Assembly: GCA_032622095.1 (NCBI GenBank)
Contig: CP136065.1
Location: forward strand, 245,895,474-245,959,473
From: Siphonodentalium dalli
Lineage: Eukaryota > Mollusca > Scaphopoda > Gadilida > Siphonodentaliidae
Direction of reading: 5' to 3'
Length of the DNA: 64,000 nucleotides
Shown here: in pieces, positions 26,701 through 41,700 of the stretch
Layout: each line of letters opens with the position of its first letter
Numbering within the stretch: the first letter of the stretch is position 1
Notes under the pieces: model-generated
Database searches by the model: none
What the model was told of the DNA's origin: nothing
The model's input: only the letters and a program-made list of their open reading frames with translations
Made by a program: the position numbers and the translations under genes

Positions 26701-29700
26701 CTTGAAGTTATCGAATAAACTACTCGTTAACGTCGCATATCTTAAAATAAAAACTACGTATGTTTATTCATAATTGGGGAATAATGAGACAGAATTAGTA
26801 CACATATTAATAGAATTTGTATTTGCAAAGATATTAAAAAAATGGTATTTTCTTCTAACCTATGGATATTATGTCGATGTGCCAAATAAGGAAATTACTT
26901 CGAGTAATTGTATATAGTAAATGTCAAGCATGTATTCTAAATAAGGAGATGACGGAACATGACCGTGGTACAGCTCAATAATATTTATTATAGCGGGGTT
27001 ATCAATATATTTTCACTACATTGTTCTTTATTATATAGCATTTGTATTCTGCATGTATAGTGAAGAAAACCTTGAAACGAGTGTGTAGATCTATGTGTGT
27101 ATCGCAATGGTATATTAATGAGTTTTCGCAAAAAAACGAACTCCCCGTTTATCTCTGAAATCAGATAGAATGCGAGCGTCATCAGACCGAGTTGAAAGTA
27201 ATGAGATGGAGTCTCGATATTGTTTTTATGTGTAACCAATCAGGTAAGTGGGTGTCAGACCAGGTAACACGAGTTCCAGGGTAAGCAACACCAAACCTAG
27301 CACACCAGAATGACAGAAAACAAGTCAAAGTGAAGCACTGGCAGGTAGACCATAAATGGCCTATTTGTTAGTCAACATAGGTTTTAGTAAGAAAGAAAAA
27401 CGCCTCAAACATATTCGTCATTTTACCCACATAATATTGGCGGAGCAAAAATGTAATGGATGTCAAGAACAAGAGGAGAGTGTCTGCAAAGTATATGAAA
27501 GAAAGGGGATATATTAGGGTCAGGGTCCCAATCACATGCAGATACTGTGTTCCTCGTGTTCTTGGCATAAATTTTGAGTCGGAGAGCAAAGTCACGGAGC
27601 GGCTGGAAATATTTTGAAAAGTAATTAAGAACGTACAGATCGAAAGAGGGTAATTAAAATCAAAGATGCCTAAGAATTTGTAATTTAAGGAAAAAGGTAA
27701 TACTTTAAAATTTTACAAGACCAAAGAGGTAAATTTTTGAAAAGTCAAAAGAAAGTTACAACCAATAGGATCTTCCTCAGTTGCAAGTCGCTAACCTGTG
27801 CCATATTAAGCATATGAACACAAACTTTTCGGCCTTTACTCGCAAGAAGTTGTACAAGGTTAGCTCGGCCACGTTAATAAACGCAGATCCTATCTAAAAA
27901 ACCGACGAAACCAAAGCTCTCCAGGGAAGGAAAAAGGGGCCCAACCCATAAACCGTAGATGGCATAATGCCATGGTAGCTATAAAATTAAAAAATATAAA
28001 AAACATAAACAATAATTTTTGTCATACCGTGTTAAACCATTTTTTTTTTTTTTTTATGTTGAAAAGTTAAAGTTAAACAATTACCATTAAATGACTTGGA
28101 AAAGGTTAAAGTTAAACAATTACCAATAAATGACTTGGAAAAGGTTAAGTTTTCTCAAATTACATACCTTACTTTGACAAAAGGTTGAATTCCTATCAAA
28201 TCAAGGCATGTGTTTAAGAAAATAGTGTCAGTAACTATGACAATAACACTAATACTAATTTAAATTAATTGTAAAAAGAAAACCGATTTTGTAAGTTAAA
28301 ATTAACCGAAAATATGTATTCATTCTTACTTCAAAACAAATGTCCTGGAATATTGCATTTGCAGACATCTGTTCTGAAACACGATTGGATACATAAAAAT
28401 GGACACTGATTTTAAGGTAATTGACTATTTAGATTTAAAAAATAGGAGGAAATTCATTTTTCCTATGAAGTTTATGTCCATGTTGAAATAATATTGGCAG
28501 ATGTGATAAAGTACGCAAATCTTGTGGTTAAATGTAAATGTCTTTTAAGATTATGTTCTCTGCGATAGAAATCATTAATGTGATGTTGCTGGTCTTGTTG
28601 TGGATAAATACATTAAAGTCTGAACTGAACGAAAGTCAGTTGTTTTATGCTGGTGTAAATAGAAAAGATTAAATTCTTATCAAATTAAAGTATGTATTTA
28701 AGAATTAGTGTCAGTATTTACGATAGTAATACTGATAATATGAATTATTGTTATTTAAATTAAATATATGAGATTATGTATCCAGTTCAAAGCAATTGTC
28801 CACACATGTAATGTCATTATAGTTAAATATGGATACTGATTTTATGGTAATTTAATATTATATTCAGTCAAATCTCAAGGTAAATGTCCACGAATGTAAT
28901 GTTAATACAATAACATATGGACATAGATTTAAGGTAATTTAATATAATATTATTTCAAAGTAAATGTCCATGAATGTAATGTCAATACAATTAAAATGGA
29001 CACTGATTTTAAGGTAGGTTAATGTTCAGATTAGGAGAAAGTTACATCTCTGCAAAATTTATGTCCATGAAGAAATAGTAACGGTAGATGCGATAAAGGA
29101 CACCAATCTTGAGGTTAATGTAAATGTCTTTTAAGAATCTCCTGCAGATTCTGTTCTTTGCCATTGAAATCCTTAATGTAGTTTTCTTGGTTTTCTTATG
29201 GATAAAAACATTGAAATCTCGAATTGGGACGAAAGTCGATTGTTCTATGGTGGTATCCAAATAGAAGATGAAGTTGCTTCCAGCTTTGATTCTGTGGAGC
29301 AGAACACATTGAGATCCTGTTGTGGATAAATATATTAAAGTCTGAACTGAACGAAAGTCAGTTGTTTATGCTGGTATAAATAGAAAAGATTAAATTCTTA
29401 TACAATTAAAGTATGTATTTAAGAATTAGTGTCAGTATTTATGATAGCAATACTGATAATAAGAATTATTGTTATTTAAATTAAATTTATGAGATTATGT
29501 ATCCAGTTCATTTTCAAAGCAATTGACCACAAATGTAATGTCAACATAGTAAATATGGGTATTTATTTTAAGGTAATTTAATATCATATTTAGTCATTCT
29601 CAAGGTATATGTCCACGAATACAATGCCAATATAATTAAATATGGACAGAGATTTAAGGTAATTTAATATATTATTTTAAAGTAAATGTCCATGAATGTA

Positions 29701-32700
29701 ATGTCAATCAATTAAAATGGACACTGATTTTAAGGTAGTTAATGTTCAGATTAGGAGAAAGTTACATCTCTTCTGCGAAATTTATGTCCATGAAGAAATA
29801 GTAACGGTAGATGCGATAAAGGACACTAATCTTGAGGTTAATGTACATGTCTTTTAAGAATCTCCTGCAGATTCTGTTTTCTGCCATAGAAATCCTTAAT
29901 GTAATGTTGCTGGTTTTCTTGTGGATAAAAACATTGAAATCTCGAATTGGACGAAAGTCGATTGTTCCTGCAAATTCAGTTAATATTCACTTATTCATAC
30001 AAGCCACACCGGGGTATTTGACTGCAATCTCATGAAGTTATCGAATAAACTACTCGTTAACGTCGCGTATCTTAAAATAAAAACTATGTATGTTTATTCA
30101 TAATTGGGGAATGATGAGACAGAATTAGTATACATAATAGAATTGTATTTGCAAAGATATTAAAAAAAGTGGTATTTTCTTCTAACCTATGGATCTTACG
30201 TCATGTGCCAAATAAGGAAATTACTTCGAGTAATCGTATATAGTAAATGTCAAGCGTGTATTCTAAATAAGGAGATGACGGAATATGACCGTGGTACAGC
30301 TCAATAATATTTATTATAGCGTGGTTATCACTATATTTTCACTACATTGTTTTTTATTATATAGCATTTGTATTCTGCATGTATAGTGAAGAACACCTTG
30401 AAACGAGTGTGTAGATCTATGTGTGTATCGCAATGGTATATTAATGAGTTTTCGCAAAAAAGCGAACTCCCTGTTTATCTCTGAAATCAGATAGAATGCG
30501 AGCGTCATCAGACCGAGTTGAAAGTAATGAGATGGAGTCTGGATATTTATTAGATTGATTGTATTACATATCAATTATAGATGAAATGGTGAAATGAGCC
30601 AGTAACCCTTTACCCATCAGAAGGGCCCTGTGCCAATGCATTCTCTTATATATGCGAGTCGACCATAGGTCGCCTCGCATATATAAGAGAATGCATTGGC
30701 TTAACACATTAAAAATTATAAAATTGTTAAAGAATGTAAGAAAAAATGGTAAAAAGTGTTAAAAAAAGTTTTTTTTTAGGCCAATGCATTCTCTTATATA
30801 TGCGAGGCGACCTATGGTCGACTCGCATATATAAGAGAATGCATTGGCACAGGGCATAACTGTAACCATCACAATGTGGTCAATGAGCCGATTCCAATGA
30901 TACCCATATTTGTATGGTTCTATTGAGACAGACCGAAGATATTTTAGGCTGTTGAAGCTTTATTTGGCCGATTTTGGCCGGTTTGTTGGGTAAAGGGTTA
31001 ATAGGCTTGAAATGAAGCCTTCAGGGAGTACTATTAATATTAAAATATTTACAAAGTATTCCAGCACTGCAAATGTTCAGAAAGGCTCATTCTGATTGGT
31101 GTACAATAATGCCCTAAGTAATCGACTCCTTAAACACAGCAGAATTATGGGTAACTTTTCAGGATTTAGTCAGAAATATGGCTTGTTGCCATTCATCAGA
31201 AAGCTCTCCCCGAGAATCCATGCACACTAATGCGGCTGGCTACCTAATTCCACAATCCAACTACGATTACCACAAATTTTCTTTCTTTCCCCGGACCATA
31301 AGAGAATGGAATGCTATACCAACTGAAATAGTCACCATCATTCCAGTCGATGAGTTCAGGACCAGGATGATGAACCAACTAAATCCATGCTGGACGTCCC
31401 AGAAAACCCAATCGACCCAGTAAAGAATCCAATCAACTAATCATGACTTCCAAATTCAAATCAAATTCAATTCAAATCAATTATATTATTACAAACCCTA
31501 ATGAAGAGAAATTATCGTCAGTCGTTGGCAAAATAAAATTAGTCATAATCATCAGCCTGTTGATGGTGGACTGTAATCGGAAGAAGAAGAAGTAGTACTT
31601 GGATCCAAATAAAATTCGATGGCGTGTTCAATCGTTTTGTTTAGGTTTTTCGTTCTATTGTTATTCATCTTTGTTTATATGAAAATGCTGTTTTTAGGTC
31701 CATCTGTCTGAGTATATCAGTCATAGGTTATATGCCCACACTAGGTGGTATGCCACATGGGGGGTATGCACCGGATGACAGTCCATCTCTTGTTGTTTAT
31801 GTAATTGTTTCTTTGTTTTCTAGATGCCAAAGACATTGTCCATGACGCATGTAAGTGTATGTTCGGGATCTCCCCAGCTGACATGACGCTGCTCTGTTTC
31901 TTGATGAATATGAATTCTGCTGGTGGACCCGGAATATTTCTACACCCGCGAGAATACACAGGCCGGGAATGCCGACTAAAGGTTAGCACAAATAAAAGGT
32001 ACCATTCCGTTGACAACAGAATAGCCAGGACAAAAGGTAAGATGAGAATTTTGATTCAATTTTTTCATAATTTTATCTCATCAGGTATACAATTTTCAAA
32101 ATCCATCCGATTGTTTTACAGTTATATATGGTGTATATCTCCTTCGGCCATTATTCAGTTTCCGAATAGGAGAGTTCGACATTATAACAGCCTAACATTG
32201 CTGTATGTCTCTATAGGCTAGGTGTCTATAGACATTCGATATAAATATCGAACATGTTCCGTTTGCTTTCACACAAGTCGAAAGCACTGAATGTAAATCC
32301 TTTCGATGCCATGGCGTCGAAAATTCTTCGTAGAAAACAGAACTATTATTAAATCTGTTACGAAATCAAAAGCCATATACAATCGGCAATAAAATATTTT
32401 AGCCATGTTAAACACACAGCGAAAATAACAGGCGTGCGTCTTATAGCGCCAGAAATTGAAAGTGAGATATAGTGGAAATTCTGGAATGGTCCACTCACAA
32501 GCTGTGGGGCGATTAAATTGCTTTAATCTGATTGGATGGTTTCGCTACGCTCCACCACAGGCGAGTTTATTATGCTAGAAGGGGATCATTCTGACCGAAA
32601 TATTATTAATATCAGTTATTCATAAAACTTAAATTTGAGTTTTCAAATTTTTCATTTTTCAAAATCCATCCGATTGTTTTACAGTTACTTGTGACATTCT

Positions 32701-35700
32701 TCTCTATTAAATTAGACAGGGCACATGACAGAAGTCTCTTGCGATCATATAAGTCAATTCACATCGATGAATATACTCTCAAAGCCCTGCAAATTAGCGT
32801 CGGCTATCAGCTTAGACAAGACAAATGATTAGGCAGAAAGAAATTTTATCGACAATTTTTAGCCAAGGAAAGTTTCGAACCTGTTGATGTTTAAATTGAA
32901 ACAAATTGCTGGAGCCATTGTCTTAATGTCGCACTGTGGAAGTCTGCATACATTTATTGTTGAATGCCAAGGACCACTGAGACAAGAAGGCTTATCTTAA
33001 TAATCAACAGTATTAAATCAAACCCAACCAAAGTTTGCCATAATGAACCAAGTTCCAATTTTAAACTGAAGTTATATGTGTAGAGCTTGCAACTATATGG
33101 ATGTTAAGCTTTTTAGCCGAGGAAACATTTCTGGCCAAGGAAATTTCTTAGACTAGGTAAATTACTTAGACAGGTAAATTTCTTAGACTAGGTAAATTTC
33201 TTAGACAGGTAAATTTCTTAGACTAGGTAAATTTCTGCTAATTAACAGGGCTGCTCTCTCCTAGTACAGCACACATTGCACCTCTTTTATGAATGTAGAG
33301 TAATGCCCTAAATAATCGACTCCTTAACCAAAGCAGAATTATGGGTAATGTTTCATGATTTAGTCGGAAATATTGCTTGTGCCATTAAATCCTGATGAAT
33401 GCAACAAGCCATATTTCTGACTAAATCCTGAAAAATTTCCCATAATTCTGCTGTGGTTTAGAGGTTGATTATTTAGGGCATTATTGTAGCATGGTCATTC
33501 ATGTAGATGAAACGTGATGTACAAATCTATGAAGCTGTTAATTCAGCTTCCACTCTTCATCAATGAAAAGGAACTATCCAACACATGATGTCATTTATTA
33601 ATTTCATGGAATTAGACAGACATCAGGTGATGAATTTCAACTGATCGCATCAATATTTTGCTGTTTTTCTGTTCGACTGTGCATATATCTCAGTAAGCAA
33701 TTATTTCATGTGTCTTTTGGGAACAGTAAAAATTGTTGTCCCGAGGTATCAGGAATGACTATCGAACTGTTGCCCAAGGCCGAAGGCCGAGGGCAACAGT
33801 TTGATAGTCATTCCTGATACCGAGGGACAACAATTTTTACTGTTCCCAAAAGACACATGAAATAATTGCTTTGTTACCCAATACATTGGCCAGTCAACAG
33901 TTCGCTCGGAGCCAGTCAACAGTTCGCTCGGGTCTGGCAACAGTTCACTCATGACATCACGAAAGCTGACCGTGATTGCAAACCGGGCAACAGTTCATTC
34001 AGGGCGGGCAACAGTTCGTTGTGGTGTTACGAACGCGAATTTGGGGTTAACCAGTTAATTCTAAATCCCAATGATTTACGAAGTAAAACTCTACTATTGG
34101 TTAACAATAATCACTGTGAAGACTGTTTCATATATCAGAGTGTCCTCAACTGCAGGTTGAAATGAAACATTTGACAAATCATCTCATCCATTCTTGAAAT
34201 GTTCATATTCTGTAATTGTCCCCCGAAAAATTTATTTTTGGGGGGACTATAGAAACGGGCTCCATCCGTCCGTTTGTTCGTGCATCCGTCAGTCCGTCAG
34301 TCGTACCGTTCGTCCATCTGTCCGTCACACTTTTGATTACCTTCATGGTGTAATCATCTCCTCCTACAGATTTCATCCCAGAGATTTGAAACTTCAGAGT
34401 ATTGAAGATGTGCAACATGTATATAGATGATGGAATTTTGTTTTTGTTTTGACGGAGTTATTAACCATTTTCGACTTAAAAACTTTCAACATTTTTGATA
34501 ATCTTCTGTATGAGGGTACCTTCATGGTGTAATCAACTCCTCCTACAGTTTTGAATGTAGATTTTTGAAACTTCAGAGTATTGTTACTCACATATTGGAG
34601 ATGTGCAACATGTATATAGATGACAGAAAAATTATTTTTTTAACGAGTTATTAACCCTTTTCGACTTAGAAAAGTTCAATTTTTTTTTTTATTTCTTCAA
34701 CAAAGCGGCATCGACTTGCCACGTTTTCGTGGGACACTGTGGTCAGCTGACCTTTTATTTATTATTATCTTTGCAGGGTGGAATGCAGCAATTAACGAAT
34801 CATCTTATCCAGCGAGTCGGAAAGAAAACTGTGATACTCTGCCAACCCGTGACACACATAGAACAGGTCAGTATTATGGATGAGGTCATTGCATTCTTAT
34901 CATTCTCCAGTGCTAAATAGAAGTTGTTAGGAATTGAGTTTTAAATTACATGTACATATCTTTGTCTTCTTTCAATAATTTTCATTTGCCAATGACATTT
35001 TGTAAATGTTTGCAATTGGTGAACAACAACAGTTCAGTTGTTTATTGATAGCACACTAGAATGTTGACTGACCCCAACAGTATTATTACCAGGCCTGCCA
35101 CAGGGATCAGCCTAGAGGGTTCAAATTGGGAGAAGTCACTTCTCCGTATTTGAATATTAAGGAGAAGTGGACCTATGTAATACAATAAGCCCATTTGATA
35201 TAAAACGATAATAATGAATAAGGACACCATTATAGTTATAAAAATACAGTTTAACCCTTTACCCAACAATCCGGCCAAAACCGGCCAAATAAAGCTTCAA
35301 CAGCCTAAAATATCTTCGGCCTGTCTCAATAGAACCATACAAATATGGATATCATTGGAACCGGCTCCTTGACCACATTGTGATAGTTACAGTTATGCCC
35401 TGTGCCAATGCATTCTCTTATATAAGAGAATGCATTGGCCTAAAAAAAATCCTTTTTTACCATTTTTTCTTACATTCTTTAACAATTTTATAATTTTTAA
35501 TGTGTTAAGCCAATGCATTCTCTTATATATGCGAGGCGACCTATGGTCGACTCGCATATATAAGAGAATGCATTGGCACAGGGCCGTTCTGTTAGGTAAA
35601 GGGTTAAGGAGAAGTGGACCTATGTAATACAATAAGCCCATTTGATATAAAACGATAATAATGAATAAGGACACCATTATAGTTAGAAAATACAGTTTAA

Positions 35701-38700
35701 ATATGCTGTAGGGACATATGTGTATTTTGGTTTATGAGAGAGAGGTCACTTCTCCCATGGACATAAAAAGGGAGAAGTGACACAATGTAGGGAGAAGATA
35801 TCTGCCAAGTCACCCACTAGGCTCATACCTGGTCCACCAAATAGAGTCCATTATTGCTTTCTAGAAAAATCAGCTAAGTGTTGTAGTAACTTCTACTGAG
35901 TGCAGACTGAGTTTGAGCAACCCAAGTTATTCTTTGGATAAATATTACTAATACCTCATTTGAGCTAATTTTTTTAATTAATTCCCAAATTTCCTTGTAT
36001 CGACTCAGGATTTAATTGGTTGTCACGATAATAATTGTTTTTTATGTTTCTTTGTGATGACTTGTGATGACTTAATTATAAATTATGTTCTGATTGATTC
36101 TTCTGCAGATAGAAGGTAGAATGGTGGTTTATTCTCAAAGCAAACAGATATCATGTTACCGTGTTATCGTGGCCGTGCCTTCTCAATGTATATGTGAGTA
36201 TGTTAAAGATAGGGCCCTGCAAATCAACACTTTTCCACAAATTCAAAATCTGGTCTCGAATTGGGAGGCTGATGTCGATTTTGAATCGAATCTCAATTCA
36301 AATTTTCTAGCCACCGATACATAGCATGGGTTCTCAAAGTATTTTCAAAGAATATAACATCGCTCGCATTTGGATTCTCCGGTTGTATAATTTATATACA
36401 TTCTGATTACGTTTTAGTGATTAAACCAAACAAGCCTGAGAATAAGCTGCCTGTTATTTGCAGAATGAGGTCCCCAGAGGGTGAATTTAATGATGCATAA
36501 CAGGCATTGGTGGAGTTATTGCCATTTTTCGACATAGAAATGTTTCTTGTTTTTTATTTTAGAGTTATTGACCCTTTCACGACACACATTGATGATGTGC
36601 AACATGTTTAGTGAATATGCACTTTGTTTTATATTGGTGTAATCAATTCCTCCTACAGTTTGTTGTATATAGGGATCTGAAACCCATAAATCATTCAAAC
36701 CTGCGATCTTTTTTTGGTCAGCGACCGTTTATTAGCTCTAAGAACCACTACAGTACACAATAAGTACTCACAAGATCAGAGAACTTTTACTTATTTGTTA
36801 AGGTTTAGGAATTTTCGGGCAGTGCATTTAAAGAGGTATGAACACAGTAAGATTTAAAATGCGGTGTTTACACTCGGATCGACACCCAGAATAACCAGTT
36901 TCCATGAAAACATGGAATGTTTTTATACTGCTCATATTATTGAGACATCTAAAATACTTCTTTATCTGGTGAAATTTATTTAGAGAATCGTCATTTATTT
37001 TTATCACATAATTAGCCGCTAAATCCGGCCTCATTTTTTAGTAAGACACACATGTATTATCAGCACATGCAGCGATGTAAGAGCTTAGCGCAACTTTATT
37101 ATTATGTTAATTAGAATATAATTATGATATTCGATTTGTTTTGGGTTATTTAGTGTTGACTGTGAGATAAACATGGATGATAAGGGTGGTTTATTTTGTC
37201 AACATGAAAAGACACATTTAAAATGGAACAATATTTTTCCTTTTTGGTTGTGATAAGGAAATTATATTAATTATTTTAACCCCAGCCGTTTCTAGATCAT
37301 TTTTCCTTGCTAAAATGTGATTATGTGCTAAAATGGATCTCAAATTAGTCGCAATTCTATAACAAATTTATTAACCCTGTCCACTAAATTCGATTCGAGC
37401 CTCGATAAAGCTCGGCTCAAATCAAATTTTGTGCACTTGATTAATAAATTTTATATAGATTTGGTACTCATTAGAGATCTTCTATATATCATCTTTAAGA
37501 TTTACATTAAATTTATCTCTTTTTCTTCAGTAAACATAAACTTTACACCAGAGCTTCCTACATCGAAAATTCATGTCCTCAAGAACGTACCATTAGCTTT
37601 CAGCATTAAGTTCATCATCAGTTATGAAGAAGTGAGTAGAGACTTATATTTAGCTGTTTACTCCCAGATAGGCCCTAATAAAATATTATAGTAATAACTT
37701 TAAAAATAGTAAAGTCATAATGCAAGGTTTCATTTGCAATTAACTTTACCTTCATATTTTTTTATTTTTTTTTTTAAATTCACTTTTATCGATCATCCAA
37801 CGAACTTAAACCATTGAATTACACAAAAGAATTAGCCAGATTAGCCTTAATGTCTATTTACCATTTTATGACTGGAGTTTCCTGAAATTTTGCGAAAACC
37901 CTGTGCCAATGCATTCTCTTATATATGTGAGTCTCCAATTGGGAGCCTCGCATATATATATAAGAGAATACATTGGCCTAACAATATTTACCTTGACCTT
38001 GTAAGCCAGAGGCCCAGAGCATTCTCTTATATATGCGAGGCTAGGGAGACTCTTTAATGCTGCATCAGCACAGCTCCCATCTTGAAAGGGTTAAGACATT
38101 TGCCATGTGGCTGAATGTTAAAATATACAACACAAAGAGAAAATGATGAAAAAAGCAAACTTTGTCCTCATTCTCATACATCACCCTAATTCTGAGACGC
38201 TGACATTCCTCTCAAGCCTACAAATAGTGCATCTGTCATTTGCAAATTGAGGTCCCCAGAGGGTGAATTTAGTAATGCTACCCCGCATAACATCACTAAA
38301 TTCACTCTCTGGAGACCTAATTTTGTATACGCCTCATCTTCTGAGATGTATCTATAGCCTAAAATTAACATTGTTTTTGTTACTTTTTCACTTCTCTTCA
38401 GTTTCTATATCCCCTAATTTGCAGAAGATAGAATGCTTAACTCTTTCATCCCAGAATATACAGATATAGATGTCCCAGAACCCTGGATTATCAGCTTGCC
38501 TAAGTAAAATTATATATGTGTCCCTGATATATTGCTGCAACACTACCTTTAGAGTGATGTCGGGTATGGCAAACTGAATGTTTTATGATCGTTAACAGGT
38601 GACCTTCAATTTGTGTTATACATATATACCAGTTGGGGGCGTCACATCTAAATGATATATTAGGTGTGTGCAGGTGAGAACCGAGAAGGGACATTGAATC

Positions 38701-41700
38701 CCAACATATGCTATAGTCGCATGTATCACCTGTATCTGGGATATCAAATTCGCATATCAATGTTTTCCACAAATACATACATGTATGTGTGATTCTTTGC
38801 AAGTGTGGTGTTTTAACTTGCTTGTGATGCCACCGTGCATGGTTTCAAATGTTTTACCAATCGGTTCATTGAACATAATTGCTTTATCAAAGGCAAGAGC
38901 AGACCAGTACTAACCCAGCTAGTATGCCAAAAAGACGCTATTTGACCGAAACAGACATACTCCCACATCTAGCAATTTTAGACACAGGGATTTACTTGTC
39001 AGTATGCTGAGGAATTATGAGTAACATTCCAAATAAAACAACTGCCAATGTCCTGATTGGATTCCCAAAAAGATTATGAATGTCGATTTCATGTCAGTTA
39101 TAATATGCACATGCAGCTATTATTATTAAAGTCGCGCGTAGTGCGACATGGTGATTTCCGTAACATTGCATCGAAAATAGGAGACATTAGACGGATACCA
39201 CAAATAAAACATCGTTAAAAAAGTCAACATTATCTTCTTTATTTCATAAATGTAATGATAATAATTTTATCGGTATGTTTTTGTGATAAACAATAAACCA
39301 AAATCGAAATGTGACTCAAAACACCACACCTGTCGGCAGTATTGCGTCCAGGTTCCGCGCTGGACCGAAATTTACTTTTGCCAAATAATTTGCCAAACGA
39401 AAATATCTTTTGCCAAATTATATCAGCATTTGCCAAATGCTATCCCTGATAGTATCATTTTCTGCAACGTTAATTATTATGTTTCGACACTAACTCGCAT
39501 ATCTATTGTGGTTTATCATACAACAATAAGCCAATCATCGAACAATACAATGGTAGAAGGGTTGCTAAGTGGTGTTAACTTTTCCTAAACCTTATAAAAC
39601 ACCACTAATATAATTATGTTGTAAGAGTTTCATGAAAAAAAAATGGTAATGATTGACCAATATTTTTCAAATTGCGTGAGGAATTAAAAAGTGACTTGCC
39701 AAAACTTTTGCCAAATGAAAATATTTTTTGCCAAATGTGAATTATTTTTGCCATTAGCAAATTTGGCAAGTGGCAGCGCGAACCCTGATTGCGTCATCGA
39801 TTTTTAGGAAACCGCAAAATAGTAATCGTGACGTCATACAGCTGCTGTCTATATTTAGGCCCGTAAATTCTCTAAATGGCGTACATGCTAGGCACTCGTG
39901 CGCACCAATAAATTAGTATTGATACCGAATATCACCCAAAGGATATTCAAGTCGCTAACCAATAAAATCATTTGTATCTCTCTGGAAATATTGTATTATT
40001 CCCGACAATTGCGCTCTGCCCGCTAAAGCGGGTATGCAGGGATGAACGTAAATTACGTTGTGCCCGCCTTAGCGGGCTGCCGGGTTAAATGAGTTAATCG
40101 AGGGAACTAATGGGTGAACATCATCAACTTAAACTGGAGAACTTCAGTCTGATCGTAGGTCTCCAAAAGCTGTTGAGGCCTAAGCAGAAACTCACCCTCT
40201 GAGGACCTCATTCTGCAAATGACAGACACACTTCTGTATTTATATTTTAGGCATTTTGGAATCAACATTCCATAAATCTCGATCAGTATGGATTCCAGAG
40301 CGAGTTGGAAGACCCAGAGAATGGGTTTGTTGGAATCGTGTATGACGCGACGTCAGCACGAGGCAATCCTGCTCTAATCGGCATCCTAAAATCATCAAAG
40401 ATCTCTGATATGTATGCAGATGATGTGAGTATTATTAATAGTTTTGTTTAAAGTTTAAAGGTACTCCATCCAATCAGACAGTCCCCATATCTTCAAGTTA
40501 CAACAACAACAACATTTCTTCAAAATACACTTTAGTTATCAGAATCGATTAATTACAACAAAATTATGCTAACCACTGTCAACTATGGTATAAAATTTCC
40601 CAAAATGTGTTATATATCAACATGTTGTTCAACAAAATATGGCCGTATTAGGCCAAAAATTGAAGTTTTGATTCTCAGGCATTGCCGCATCGAAAACAAT
40701 GGTCCGATTTGGACCATTTTGGACCATTTTATTCCGATTTTGGATTTTCCCTGTAGTTGTAAACCGGTAACACGAAAATAGGAAACTGTCACACGGAAAT
40801 TTGTTATGTTTCAAATAACGAATAGGCGCTAAATACAATGACATTGGTGTATGTGTGGGTATTCAACAAAAGACCATAGGCAACAATAATTATCAGGTAT
40901 ATTGTCACCACAGGTGGTCCAAACCCACAAGTTTATTGGTCAAATGTGTTAAAATATTTCTGCTAAAATCAGGAAGTTGGATATTGAATGAGTCATCCGC
41001 CAACCTGACCTTTGCACAGTAAGTAAGTAACCCTGCAAGAGTTTTCCCCCCTTGCTATGCTATTTCGATCGAAGGTACAAAAACCGCGAGGATTGACAAA
41101 CGGTGTAGATGTATATTGGCCATTTAAGTTCCACAGTGTAAATGCCAGTTCTGATTAAAATCATACTCAAATGCTCAGAGTACTCAGTCTGATGAAATTA
41201 GGTAGGTTTCCATTACTACCAGTAGGTATTACGTCAGTGCCAGCCAATCGCAACATCTATCAGTAAAGCGATGTAACCAACCAGGCGATTGTCACATGAA
41301 ATCCCCAAGACATGGGGAATTTCTTCAGCAAGCGCGATTCTGGTAAAAAAAAAATTCTGGCACATGGCTAATTTCACACAGTGTTTACAAATTCAGAGAA
41401 GCCGTGTTTTTCTTTTGCGAAAACGAAAGTTGTTCATGGAAACTATGCATCACAAAATCAGAAAAAAAAATCATACCAAATCCCAAAAATAAACACACAT
41501 CTATTTTTAAAGAAATACTGCAGTGGTTGCCTGTGGAAGTTATTTATAACAACGGTAATGCGACAAATAGTGGATTTCGTCAAAGTGAGTATGATTATAA
41601 TCAGAACTGCGTAAATGCATGTAGAAGTGTAAATATTATAACGTAAAAAGCTTGAAAATAAGCATATAAGATGATGTATTTCTTCTCTGTACATGATGTA

